Part shown: in pieces, positions 39,001 to 50,527 of the stretch
Numbering within the stretch: position 1 is the first letter of the stretch
Layout of the letters: every line of letters starts with the position of its first letter
Source of the DNA: Desmodesmus armatus
Taxonomy: Eukaryota > Chlorophyta > Chlorophyceae > Sphaeropleales > Scenedesmaceae
Length of the DNA stretch: 64,000 nucleotides
NCBI GenBank assembly: GCA_007449985.2
Contig: VIIQ02000703.1
Span: 310,001 to 374,000 of the forward strand
Reading direction: 5' to 3'
Position numbers and translations under genes: made by a program
Notes under the pieces: generated by a model
Told to the model about the DNA's origin: nothing
Databases searched by the model: none
What the model saw: the letters and a program-made list of their open reading frames with translations, nothing else

Positions 39001-39450
39001 ACGAGTATGAGGTGAGGGGGGACCGGCTGTGTTAGGATGCTTCTGCACCTCACTCCCCTGTGCATGTCACCAACACTGCCACCAAGTATCGGGTGCCAAT
39101 ATGAGTACTGCCCCCCGCACTAGAGCCACGAAAACCTTTCCCCTGCGCTTAGCACCAAGCACAGCATCATGATGTTTGTTGGATGAGTAATCAGACCCTC
39201 AGGAGTGTCAGCGCATGAAGTCGACTTCACGACGTTAGTACCCAAACCTTTCAGCGCGTCCAGCCAATTGGTTTGGCTTCTGCACTGCAGTGTCTGCTGC
39301 CACAGCTGATCAGCCCACCTGCTGCTGCTGCAGATCATTCGGCACGTGCTGCAGCTGCCAGTGAGTGAGGAGGGGGAGGTGGCAAAGCGGGAGGCACTGC
39401 TCGCCAAGAGGCTCAGGAAGCTGCTGGACAGGGTGACACCTCAGCAGTGA
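36057..39450 (+). CDS. Tandem family member C (uncharacterised, intact)
   Basis: Start ATG 36057, 17 bases after the shared acceptor. Exons 36057-37100, 37476-39011 and 39334-39450 all join in phase 0, giving 898 residues with no internal stop. Layout: N-domain, residues ~8-125 (LTLGELRHSIKSAKD, VAVLLQQLDSYIDYL, TAQGHIGRLKRTL); basic RKRKQ and Asp/Ser-rich patch, ~145-180; KRRRAGRG, ~218; middle domain, ~240-345 (KQKVQVKAASIEWMAAI, TGPKYCRYLGKVL); Glu/Gly-rich then Ala/Pro/Thr-rich linker, ~350-800; C-module (ALAESLRSAQGVLLPLC, LGDAMDHLKS, FWDEYE, then ALLAKRLRKLLDRVTPQQ). The basic clusters suggest a nuclear protein; that is inference. Near 37040-37072 a small insertion and a one-base deletion relative to B cancel out, altering about ten residues. 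This is the best reference copy of the family. Confidence 0.7.
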
Positions 39451-39769
39451 ACAGGGAGTGAAGCAGCTCCAGTGCGTGTGACGCAGACTGCAGATTGCTG
39501 TGTGGAGCAGCTGGTGTGTGAGTAGTTGATTGCAATCAACGTGTTGCAGCAAGCTGCATTGCCAGAGTTTCTGCAGGCGAGTGACGTTGATGTGTTTGCA
39601 TGGCCTGAGTAATGCAACTGATGAAGGACTGCATTTGAGAGCAGAGTAGCAGCCGTCTGTCATGCCACCACTGCTTGCAGCGATGCACAGGGTGTGTTCT
39701 TGTCATCTCCTTCAAGGCTTGTGGCAGCATATGTTGCATGATCACAACTTATGAAGGGCCTGCTGGGTG

Positions 39770-40332
39770 CCTGATGACAGCTGGGGGCAAGTTGTGATAA
39801 TGCTGCTTTTGTTCGGTGTGTGTGGGTCAAGGGAGCCCTTGACGTATACCTAGCCCTTGACGTACAGTCCTGCCGATAGGTATAAGGTGCCAGCCTGGAA
39901 ACCTAGGACTAAAACCCAATTTGTCACAGCACACATACAGCGTTTCCCCTTTTCTGTCCTCATTTTTGTGGAAAGAGCTGTTACAGAAGTCTGGGTGTTC
40001 TACAGATTCAGCTTATACAACAGCAGATTCGATCCCAGCTCGTGCTTGTAGTCACAGTGCCCCAACTTGTCTTGGACGGGATCCAACAACTACTACACAA
40101 CCCAGGTAATACTAAGGAACACCGCTTCCCAGCAGCAGGGGTCAATGCGTGCACCCTGGAACAGAATTCATTGCACTTTCTTTGGGTAACTGCCATGCTG
40201 CAGAGCCTCGTTCCAGCCTCGGATATGTCTTGGAAATCGTAAGTTGGTGGTACGCTCTGCTCATGCCTCCTGCGCTTGCGATGTGCCCTCTGCTGTGCGT
40301 GCTGTGGCTGTTGCAGTTTCCCCAGGACCATG
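39770..40332 (+). repeat. Conserved upstream block of family member D
   Basis: Second clear copy of the block before member C, with the same landmarks in the same order (GACAGCTGGGGG, AGCCTGGAAACCTAGGACTA, TGGACGGGATCCAACAACTA, ATGTGCCCTCTGCTGTGCGT). Non-coding as far as I can see. Confidence 0.75.
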
Positions 40333-41862
40333 ATGCAGCCTGCACCAGAGCCCCAGCAGCGTCTGACGCTGAAAGACCTCAGGAACAGCATCCGAAGCGC
40401 CAAGGATAACCCAAGGGGTGCCTTGGATGTGCTGACACCCCTCAACGGGATCACAGCTCATGGCAGCATCTCCAGAGTTGGCCAGCAAGCTGGGAGGCAC
40501 TGTCAGGGATGACATCCCAGTGACAGTACTGCTGGATCATATAGACCCCTTCATTCATCACCTGAAGGAAAGAGTCCGCAATGGCACCCTGAACCTGAAC
40601 TCAGCACAGACGCACGTAGGCAGGATGAAGAGGATCCTACCAATGCTGGGTGGCGTCCTGTCTGAGCAGCAGCTGCAGCAGTACAAGTCTACTCTGAAGG
40701 AGGGCACAAAGCAGTTCACGACCTCACCAGCAGCAGCAGCAGCAGCAGGACCCCTGCAGCAGCTGCTGTGTCCAGCCCCACACAAGCGCAAGCAGCGTCC
40801 ACTCCACCCCTCAGTCGCTGGCAGCAACGGCAGCAGCACCAGTGCTGAGTCAGACAGTGACGACGACTATGTTGACAGCGGCCCTGCTCAGAGGACGCGG
40901 CAGCGGCGGCCAGCAGCAGCAGCAGAGTCCCTCTTCTGCCCCTCCCCTCCAGCAGCAGCAGCAGCAGGAGGAGGGACGGCGGCGGGCAGGGCGGGTGGAC
41001 GCGCAGCAGCAGCAGCAGCAGCTGCAGCAGCAGGGGCAGCAGTAGCAGGGGCAGAAGCCAGCGAGGTGGATCCAGCCACCTTTGATGTGGCTGCCCTGCG
41101 CAAGGTGGTAGAGCAGAAAGCAGACAGGGAGCAGACACCATGCATCACATATTGGATGGCAGGCATAGCTTACCTGCCGAAGCTTGTGACAGGGAGCGAG
41201 AGCAGCAGCGGCAAGGGGGTGCTGCTGACAGCGCTGCCGCAGCACCTGCCAAACATCCTTAGCACCTGGAAGGAGGGCAGGTCTGGGCTGGTCAGCGGCC
41301 GCACTGCTGGCAGGATCAGTGCTGTCACAGCAGAGAAGTACTGTGGCTTCATGCGGCAGCTGCTGGCCCTGCCAGAGGTCCAGCAGGTGCTGGGGCAGCA
41401 GCAGGTGGAGCAGATGAAGCAGCAGGTGGAGGCTGCCAAACCCTTCTTCCGAAGTATCATCAACAGTGGGGCAGTACTGGCAGCGGGGGAGGCAGCAGCA
41501 GCAGGGGAGGGAAGAGGAGGGGAGGGAACAGCAGGGGAGGGGACAGGAGGGGCGGGAGCCTCTCCAGGAGGGGAGGTACCAAGAAGGGAGGCCAGCCAGA
41601 GTGTGGGCCAGCTGCAGGGACTGCCACAGGGCCTAGGGGAGGCAACATCTCGCGGAGAGGTGTCAGGGGAGGAGCAGCTGCAGGTGCCAGCAGGGAAGGC
41701 TGTAGCAGCAGCAGGTGCCCAGGAAGCAGCAGCAGACGACAGGGAGATGGCAGTAGAGTATGAGGCAGCAGCAGGCGTGGATGCGGCAGCAGCAGGTGCT
41801 CAGGAGCCAGCTGCAGGTGCAGAAGTGGCTGCAGCGGAACGTGCTCTGTCAGGGATCAAGGC

Positions 41863-41907
<45 letters not shown>

Positions 41908-42914
41908 GGAGGAGGCTGCTGCTGCTGCTGTCCCCCCTCCTGTCACAGGAGGCGGTGATAGGCAGGCTTCCATGGCACCTGGTGCAGCAGCAGCAGCAGC
42001 AGCAGCAGCAGCGGCTGGAGCTCCAGCTGCGGCTGTGGCAGCACCGGCAACTCCTCAAGCTTCTGCAGCCCGCCAGGGTGCTGCCCTTCCATCACCTGCA
42101 GACGACCCAGATGCAGATGCTCAGGTGCCAGCTGCAGGCACAGAGGTGGCAGGAGAGCAGCAGGTGCCTGCAGCAGCTGTCGGCGAGGTGGCAGCAGTAG
42201 GTGCTCAGGAGCCAGCAGCAGGCACAGATGCGGCAGCTGCAGGCGCAGAGGTGGCAGGGGAGCAGCAGGCCCATGGACCAGCAGGCGGCGAGGTGGCAGC
42301 AGCAGATGCTCAACAGCCAGGCCCCCCACCTGTTGATGCTGCCACAGCAGCCCCCGCCGCTGCTGAGGCCGCAGCGCCAGCTGCTGCTGCTGGTGGTGGT
42401 GTGGCCCCACACACAGGCTCAGGCCCCGCCCTTGCTGATGCGCTGCGGTCTGCCCAGGGCGTCCTGCTGCGGCTGTGCAAGACCCTTGACTCTATAGAGC
42501 AGCTGGGTGATGCCATGGACCACCTCAAGTCAACAGAGGGGCACCAGCAGCTGCACACCTTCTGGGATGAGTATGGGGTGAGCGCTGACCTGCTATGACA
42601 TCGATTGAATGTGACAGGACGCTTTGATGTCAGTGTGCACTGCACTGCATTGTAGATTGTTTCGCTTACCACTGTCACTGTGCACGGGCGCCATCACAAA
42701 GACTACCGTGTAATCTAGAGCCCCTGTGCTCTAGCACTCGGCAGCAAGCACACTGTGCTCAAGGTTTGAAGATGGGGGCATAAGCACATGATATCGGCAC
42801 CCATCATTCTAGCACACCCTTGGGCAATCGGTATGGCATCCTGTGCTACAGCTAGTAGTGCAGCCTGCTGTGCAGCAGACAGTATGCTGTCACGGCCACG
42901 GCTAGTTAGCTCAC

Positions 42915-42948
<34 letters not shown>

Positions 42949-43069
42949 CCCACAGTTTATCGAGAGCGTGCTGAAGCTGAAAGTGACTGAGGCGGAGGTG
43001 GCGCAGCGTGATGCACTCCTTGCCAAGAGGCTCAGGAAGCTGCTGGACAGGGTGGCACCACAGCAGTGA
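40333..43069 (+). pseudogene. Tandem family member D (uncharacterised; N-terminal frameshift)
   Basis: Start ATG 40333 (a second ATG lies at 40330). The N-domain begins QRLTLKDLRNSIRSAKD but shifts frame near 40450-40465, after LTPLNGITA: the rest of the domain and protein reads in the next frame from about 40460 to 42577, as if one base had been gained. Downstream everything is open: basic HKRKQR, Asp/Ser patch, middle domain (TPCITYWMAGIAYLPKL, TAEKYCGFMRQLL), a Gly/Glu then Ala/Gln-rich linker and the C-module (RSAQGVLLRLC, FWDEYG). The last exon, 42956-43069, encodes LLAKRLRKLLDRVAPQQ. Unlike B and C there is no intron after the middle domain (MKQQVEAAK reads straight through). If 40460 were used as a start, the protein would lack the first ~40 residues of the domain. 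Confidence 0.6.
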
Positions 43070-44152
43070 ACAGGCTCTTGTCTACACGCAGGCGGCAGAA
43101 TGCTCGTGTCTGCACTGCATGCGGGATGCGCAGTGCTGCTGTGGGGCGGAAGAGTGTCTTGTGTGGGAACAGTTATGCGTTGTCACAACGGTTGAAGCTG
43201 CCACCATGCTGGCATGCTGTTGGTGAAGCAGAGGTCAGGTTCTTGGAATTCAAGGGTTGACAGGCGCCTGAGTTGCTTTGGAGGCCTGCATCCAGTCCTC
43301 TGCGCAGTGTGTATATGTGGTCCTGCGGGGCTGCTGTGGCCGTTATACTATGGCTATGACATTCAGGTGCTGATGCAGCAGACATTGAGGTGCTGCTGCT
43401 GGTGCTGCGGTTTGTTGTGCAGTGGTTGTATCAAATGCAGGATGAATGCTTGTGTACTCCTGTTTGATTCTTTGTTCTTCTGCTTGTGTGTTTCTGTTCT
43501 AGCTCGGTGGATTGCAGCTGCATAAAAGACAGATGGCTCTGGCCCTGGGGCACACATTTGTCATACATCGCTTTGCTGCATGTTTGATCGTGGGTTCGCT
43601 GTGGTGATCATCATGCAGTCTCGGGCTTTTCTCAACTTGAAACACAGCCACAGATGCACATCTGGGCTGGAAGTGAAGGAAGTGAAGTTCAGGGGGGGGG
43701 GGGGGTGCAACTATCAAGTTCAACTGCCCAAAACCCAGGAGAGGCGCTCAAGCCGAAAGAGAGGAAGGGCGCCAAGGCAACGTTTGGACCTTGTTGAATC
43801 TTTTCGCCGGGTGCTCAGTGCTTCTAGCGCGCCTCGGCTTGTCGACAGATCAACCACCCTCCGAGCGCGTGCTCTACCCAAGGAGCCAAGCCACCTTGGA
43901 CGGCTCAATTTCTCGATTATTTTTCTTTTGTTCACGGTTGGTGTGACAGGTGTCTCGTTCCGGGTACAACGGCGTTTCTGCTTGGACTTGCATCTCTGCA
44001 TTGAACCTGCAGGCCCCAAGTGGACTGTGCACAGTCGCTGACGTGCTGCATGCATGTCTAAAGTATCTGAAGTCATCTGATTGACACACTGTGTTGCATC
44101 CTTTCGTGCACGTGCAGGCCTGTTCACCCTCCCAGTACCTGCAGCAGCAGTA
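43070..44152 (+). other. Intergenic region between family members D and E
   Basis: No gene recognised. It contains a run of 14 G near 43693-43706 and a likely 5' untranslated exon boundary for member E (acceptor GTGCAG ending at 44117). Confidence 0.35.
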
Positions 44153-45937
44153 ATGGCACGAGTACCGGCACCAACACCTGTGGCAGCAGCAGCAGCACTC
44201 CTGCAGCAGCCACTGTTGCCTGCTGCTGGGGCACAAACACAGCAGATAGCTCAGCAGCTACTGCTGCTGCAGCAGCCGCAGCCTGCGCAGCAGCAATTGC
44301 AGCAGCCAGCAGGTTTCCCTCAGTCAATGACATATGCAGACCTGAAGAGCATCCTCGAGGGCGTCTTCCCAAACAACCCAAAGAAGGTCAGTGATGCCCT
44401 GACCCCCCTCACTCAGATTGGGAGGGACGTGCTGCAGCAGCCTGCATGGGAGTCAGCACAGGTGTCAGATCTGCTGGCCCATTTGGATGCCTACATGCAG
44501 CACCTGCAGGACAAAATGAGCCACCAGATGTTGGAGCCAGCAACAGCCAATAAGTATATAGGCAGGCTGCAGGGGCTCGTGAATAAGTACCTGGGGGCGG
44601 TGTTGCCTGCAGAGCAGCTGCAGCAGATAGAGTCAACACTGAAGCAGCACAAAGAGCAGTTTAAGGCTCTCCCAGTAGCAGCACCAGCAGCAGCACCAGC
44701 AACACCAGCTGCTGCTGCAGCAGCAGCAGCACCAGCAGACACCCCCCTGCAGCAGCAGCAGCTTGAGCGCCGCGCTGAGACAACCTCCAAGCGCAAGCAG
44801 CGCACCCCAGCAGCAGCCAAAGCTGCAGGTGCCGGCAGCAACAAGAAGAGTCGGGGCTCCGATTCGGAGCCCGGTGGCACTGTGCACAGGCAGCGAAGAC
44901 GGGTCATAGGCCTGGTAGAAGAGGAGGAAGGGGAGGAGGAGGAGCAGCAGCAGCAGGAGGAGGAGGAGCCAGCAGGCAGGGAGGAGCCAGCAGCAGGAGG
45001 GGCAGAAGCTGCCGCTACCGGTGCTGCTGCTGCTGCTGCTGCTGAGAATTTGCTTGAGGAAGATGGGGCACTTGCTGGGCGGCAGGATGCCATGGCAGCA
45101 CAGTCAGCGCAGGCACAAGCAATAGCAGCAGCAGTGGCGGCCACAACTGCAGATGAAGTGACTACCAACCAGGCATCACTGGCTGCAGCCAGGCCGCCTG
45201 CAGCCACAGCACCTGGGCCAGCTCTAGACGCCGATGCTGGTACAGTCGCTGGTGCTGCAGTCGCGCCACCAGCAGCTGCAACTGATACTGCTGCAGCCCT
45301 GGCTGCTGCTGCCACCAGCCCAGCTGCCGCTGCCGGCGCAGTCGCGGCTGCTGCCGCTGCTGGTCAGGCTGCACCCCTGGCTGCTGCTGGTGCTGCTGCT
45401 GCCATTGCTGAGGCCGCCGCCCCTGCTTCAGGGTCGTGTGTGGGTGCAGGCCTCAGCCTTGCGGAGGCTGAGCTCAAGCTGGTGGAGCTGTGCCCAAACC
45501 CTGAGCTGCTGCTGCAGGTGGGGCCTGCCATGGCCCCACTCAGGAGCCTGCCACCAGATGATGATCGGCTGCGCGCCTTCTGGATGAACTACAGGGCAAG
45601 CACCATGTCCGAATGTGAGGTGTGGACCGTCCACATACGGTCTCGGCAGGATTGTGTGCTCCGTAGCACCACGGGTAGCGCTGGCTTTTTCACAGTGTGC
45701 ATTGTCATGTCTGGGATGAGGATCCCTGCTCCCAGCAGTTTTGCCGCCGCCGGCATGTGCTAGGAAATTCTGTCTTTCTACGTGCACAAGGTGCCAGCCA
45801 TGCTCAATGGTCCCCTGTGCTGCTGCTTTGCTGTTACTGCTGCACTGCAGTACATTGAGCGCGCCATGCAGCTGCCAGCCATGACGCAGGACCAGTTGGG
45901 TACACTCATCAGCTGGCTGCTCGATCAGATGGTTTGA
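44153..45937 (+). CDS. Tandem family member E (uncharacterised, short form)
   Basis: Start ATG 44153. Exon 44153-45595 plus terminal exon 45851-45937 gives 509 residues without internal stop. The N-domain (residues ~60-180) carries MTYADLKSILEGVF, DALTPLTQIGRDV and TANKYIGRLQGLV. A basic/acidic linker follows (KRKQR at ~219, then a Glu/Gln-rich stretch), then ~150 Ala-rich residues and a diverged C-module (SLAEAELKLVELC, FWMNYR; last exon YIERAMQLPAMTQDQLGTL). The middle domain of members A-D is missing. The donor after AACTACAGG is GC (GCAAGC) rather than GT, matching the usual GC-AG intron consensus. E is the most diverged and the last member of the array. Function unknown; nuclear location is inferred only from the basic cluster. 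Confidence 0.6.
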
Positions 45938-47720
45938 GTTCCGTCCAGACAGTTTCAGGGCGTAACGCCTGAGCTGGATTGTTCAGTGCTGTCTCAGTTT
46001 CATAGCCTTGGGGCAAAGGGCAAGACAGGAGGGTAGCCATGAAGGGTGGTGCAGATGCCATCTGATGATGATCATCAGTGATCCGCAGCGGGCACTTGCA
46101 GTCATAGCAAGTCCGCAGTGCTGTCATGATATGAGCTTGGGGCTGATGCAGAGGGTGATGCTGACAGCAAATTGTTACCCCAAGCCAAGATGGTGGTCAG
46201 AGCACTGTGGCACTATCAGTTGACGGTGGTGGGACTTGGCGGTCTGGTGGTGTGCTTGTGAGGTGTGCATTGCAGAACTTCTGGTAATAAAATTACCCGT
46301 CACTGGTGTTGTACTACTCTAGTGCAGTCAGTGGTCACTGTCATCAATGCCAGCTTATGCCGTCCTGCATATGCCAGTGGCTGCTGGCAATCCGTTGAGA
46401 GGTGCATCGTGCATTGGCGAGCCGTTGACTGTTGTCAATTGTCCAAGCTTGGCTTAAGCCGTGTACAACAGCAGCGCAGATCCGTTTTGGGCTATGCATG
46501 GTTGACAACCCCCTGCAACCATTGCAGCCTTCAGTAGTATTATTCAGTAGTACCGAATGATTTCAAGTTCAAGTCAAAAACACTGACAGTTGATCATAGG
46601 TAGTGACACTGGGGCAGCTCTGGTCTATCATAGATGACGTTCTCTTGATCATCTATCACAGATGATGTGTTGGCGTCCAGGTACACCCTACTGCAGTACG
46701 GCTGTACTGACTGATTGACTTGACCAGCTTGAGAGAGTGCATGCTGAAAAAGCTCCAAAGCAACTTTCCTTCAACCACACCTTCCAGCAGGAATTTTCTC
46801 ATATTTTCTCATAAGCCCTCGAAGCTCTGTGCCTCCCTTGCAGCAATGCACCTGAGCTCACAGTCCAAATATTGTGCATTACTGGCAATATGCTGGCACA
46901 CTGCACAAATGCAGGCAGGGCCTTGACGCTATGCACCTGCCCTTGAGCTACTTCATTATGACCGTCACATGCAGCGAAAGGCACAGGGCCTGTGAATGCG
47001 CACATGTGGGTACAACAGACACAGCATGTGCCAGCCAGCAATTGGGCTGGCCCTGAGAGTACTCGTATGCTTGTAGCATCAGGCACAAAGTGTCCTCCCC
47101 CCACGACATGATCCATCCCCGCAGAGCCGTCAGTGTTGCAGCTGGTGCCTTGTCACAGAACAAGGCACCTGCAATTGCCTGCATACAGCCAATGTCACCT
47201 GAGCTCAGCCATACAATACAGCAGTTGACAGGTGCCATGCCACCATCATGTTGGCAGCTGCAAGCTCCAAGCTTGGCTTAAGCCCAATTTGGTTATGCAC
47301 ACATTAGGGGATACACCTCCTGGTGAACATAAATAACAGACGCAAGTGACTTTGAAGCAACTGCAGCACACTACCCATGGCATGCAGTAACAGCCCCAAA
47401 ACGTCCTGCTGCCACGACCATCAGCGTAACTGTTGCTCACCACACAGCAAACATGCAGTTTCTCTATCCCAGGCCCCAGGGCTGGCGCACACAAATTACC
47501 GTCTTCAAGCACTGCAGAGCCCTTCGTTGTTGCAACTGCCATTCATGTGTGGCCACACCCAGGCCCTCTCACTCTTTCTGAGAGGTAGTAAGGAGGGAGT
47601 AGACCTAGTAGGCTCGAGCTGCCAATCATTCGGCTCGCCCTCGAGGGCTCACTCATTAGACTCATGCCTCTCGTGAGAGTGATCAGTCACTCTTTGGATC
47701 AGGCCTGTCACTCTGTAGGC
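45938..47720. other. Intergenic region between the tandem family and the next gene
   Basis: Convergent interval: family member E ends on the plus strand and the next gene ends at 47721 on the minus strand. Both 3' untranslated regions lie here. No exon, RNA gene or repeat array was recognised. Confidence 0.4.
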
Positions 47721-50202
47721 TCAGGCCTTGAAGCTGTGTGCCTTCCTGCTGGCTGCCAAGGCAGTAGGCAGGCTGGCCAGCGTGGGGCTGTCAAGATCAA
47801 TGAGTCCCATTGCGATTGACAGCAGTGCGTACCACTCCTGTGCCTGCAGCTGCTGCTCAAAGCCAATGCGCACCAGCTTGTGCTGCAGGTACAACACATC
47901 AGCACACACAGGGCAGAGCGCCAGTCAGTGCGCTGGTGCTAGGGTCCCAGCCAACTATTTTTTCTGGCGCCCGGTGTGACAGCAAAAGCACCAAAAATGC
48001 TGGGTCTTGCACTGCGGTAATCCAGCTCTCAGTGACGCTGACATACACAATGTACTGTTTGTATCACTTGCCAATAGGACATGCAGCAGGCCTGCAGGTC
48101 ATCACCAGCATCGATCGGTTGGTAGCGTTGAGGTCAACATCAGCCCCGTAACATCCTGTGACCCATCTGGCCCTCTTCCAGCTTGTCACCCAAATCATCA
48201 CCCACAATACCACCCAAAGCAACACCTGAAGTATCACCCTTGACAACACCCTATCACCCACCTGTCCCTTCTCCAGCTTGTGAGCAGGTCCTGGCTGGTT
48301 GGGGTGCAGCAGTGCGTTCTTCAGGCCCCCCTTGTAGTTGATCTCAATGTCATACAGGGGCAGGTCCTCACCCTCAAACTCGCCAGCCATCACAACCTGC
48401 CACCAGTGCAGGAAAGCAGGACAGCATTTATGGGTTGGGACTCAGGAGAATATCGGACCAGTCACTGTGAGTGTGACGTGAGTGTGAGTTGTGATGTCAG
48501 TGTACCAAAATTCACCAGCCATCACAACCTGGCACCAGTGCAGTAAAGCAGAACGTGAAGCCAGCATTCATGGGTCGTTCATGTCCCAATCATGTCGTCA
48601 TCATGTTCATCAGAAGGATAGACGCGCTCACAACATGGATTGACGCCATCTGCCACAAACCCTACAGGCCAACACGGCTGTGACAGCTTACATCCCGCAA
48701 AGGTGCATACGCACACAGAGGTAAGCTCAGGGCAATGCCAATACAGCGCTGAGTGGGCTGCTGGGCTGCTGGGCTGCTAGCAGCCAACAGGCACAACCAG
48801 GGGAGATCAACAGCCAACTAGTGGCAAGTGTCCGCATGTCCACGATAACCAAACAGAGGTTCAACCGATGACAGTAGTCCAGTCCCAGTGCATCAATGCC
48901 AGTCCCTCACCTCCTTGTTTGTGTCACCAGCAGCCTTCAGCGTGTGGACCTGCAATCCACAGACCAGCACATGTCACACACATCCAGTGGGACAATTGAA
49001 CCGTGCATTGGCTCCCTGGCTGTTATGCCCAAGTGGCAAACCATCTGCCCCTTCCCCTCTCAATCACCCTCCGTCTGGCTACAGCTTCTTTAGATGTTCA
49101 AAATAACAACCAGCAGCGGACGGGGGCTCGGCATGATGCTGGACCATGCACTGTGAGCCGACATGAAAAAAATGACATGAATGTGAGTCGAAGTGTCAGT
49201 CAATCTACCAAAACACACTGCATCAATTCAACCAGCTGCCCAACAGAGAAAACCACTTGCAGGAGCTTGTGCGGAAACTGCAATGCATCTGCATGAGAGA
49301 CTCTCATGCGCATGAGAGACATCCTGTGGAGAGCTACAATCAGCTGCTACGATCCTTCCCTTCGGGAGTCAGTGCGTTGTATCTGCTCCCCACCTTCCTG
49401 AATTCTCGTGCTGCTACAATCTGTACCCATGCTGCGTGCATTCTGCATTGCACCGAGCTTACTCACACTGGATGCAAAACTGTACTGTCCCAGCTGTACT
49501 CACACTGCAAGTCTTCTGTACTGCCCCAAGCTCTACTGTACTCACGCTGGGTGCGATTTCGTTGATGCTTTTGGGCCTCAGCTCCCAGTCAGCAGGGTCT
49601 AGCAGGTACTCCTCCTTGGGCCCCTCACTGGGTGTCACCAGCAGCTGGTACGAACCACCAGGCACTAGCTTCAGCACCACTGACTGCCGGACCACCTACA
49701 TGGCAATGCGACAGTAGGGGTCCATAATGCAGGGATGCCAGTAGGGTGTGTGCCGGTACCGGTACATACCGGTATGTACAGTTTGTGTACAAGCAGGAAC
49801 GGTAGCAATTGCTAGGTGCTGGGTGCGATCTTACAAGAGTTGGGTGCGGGCTAGTTGGTATCTGCACTGGAACGGGAGCAGCGTGTTGGTCTGTGACAGA
49901 TGGGTGCCGGGGCTGGGGTCGAGTCAAGGTGCAAGAGCAGAATGGAGGGAACGGTCCAGTACCCACATAAAGGCATCATTAGCAAGGTTCTTACTCACCA
50001 GGCCGTCAGTATGACTCAGTAGCCCCTTGTTGATGGTCCTGTACACCACTGACTCAGCCAGCACCTCACCATCTGCTGGGAGGGCGGAGTCCCGGTGTCC
50101 GGTTGCAACAGCTGCAGTACTGGGCTTCGTTTGAGTGGTCTGAACAACGGTATGCGCTGTCGCAGTGCCGTTCAGGCTCGTGAACTTGTCGAGGGTTGCC
50201 AT
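47721..50202 (-). CDS. Uncharacterised small protein, five exons
   Basis: Start ATG at 50202. Exons 50202-49999, 49695-49546, 48949-48911 (only 39 bases), 48396-48262 and 47882-47721 all join in phase 0, giving 229 residues. The protein is soluble-looking: a Thr/Ala-rich N-terminus, then ESVVYRTINKGLL, VVRQSVVLKLVPGGSYQLLV, DPADWELRPKSINEIAPS, EFEGEDLPLYDIEINYKGG and a helical C-terminus (FEQQLQAQEWYALLSIAMGL). No signal peptide or membrane helix is evident. I do not recognise the family and assign no function. The unbroken phase across four introns and the normal amino-acid mix argue for a real gene. It is divergent from the hydrolase gene, with 325 bases between the start codons. Confidence 0.65.
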
Positions 50203-50527
50203 GGTTGACTGGAGTATGCAGACAGTATATCCGATGGCTATAAACGCCGACGAACCAATGCGCAATCAAGACGGGCTAAAAGGTCTTCAATGAAGTCGGA
50301 CTAAGGACAACAACGACGACTGGTGGGCATCTCATAATCAACTGTCGCCGGTGGTTAACATGACAGACATGTCTGCTTGACTGCAACACAGCCAAGCATG
50401 GATTGACTTGGTTACCGGATCTATTTTGCTGGGCGGCAGCACCAGCACCAGCAGCACATGCTTCAACACAGTACACAGCAGCTGTAGCAGTGTGGTGTCT
50501 GCTGTAGCAGCTGCAGTAGCACAAGCG
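50203..50527. promoter_or_regulatory. Divergent promoter region
   Basis: Only 325 bases separate the start codons of the minus-strand small protein gene and the plus-strand hydrolase gene, so the two promoters must overlap or adjoin. No TATA box or clear motif was recognised. Confidence 0.35.
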
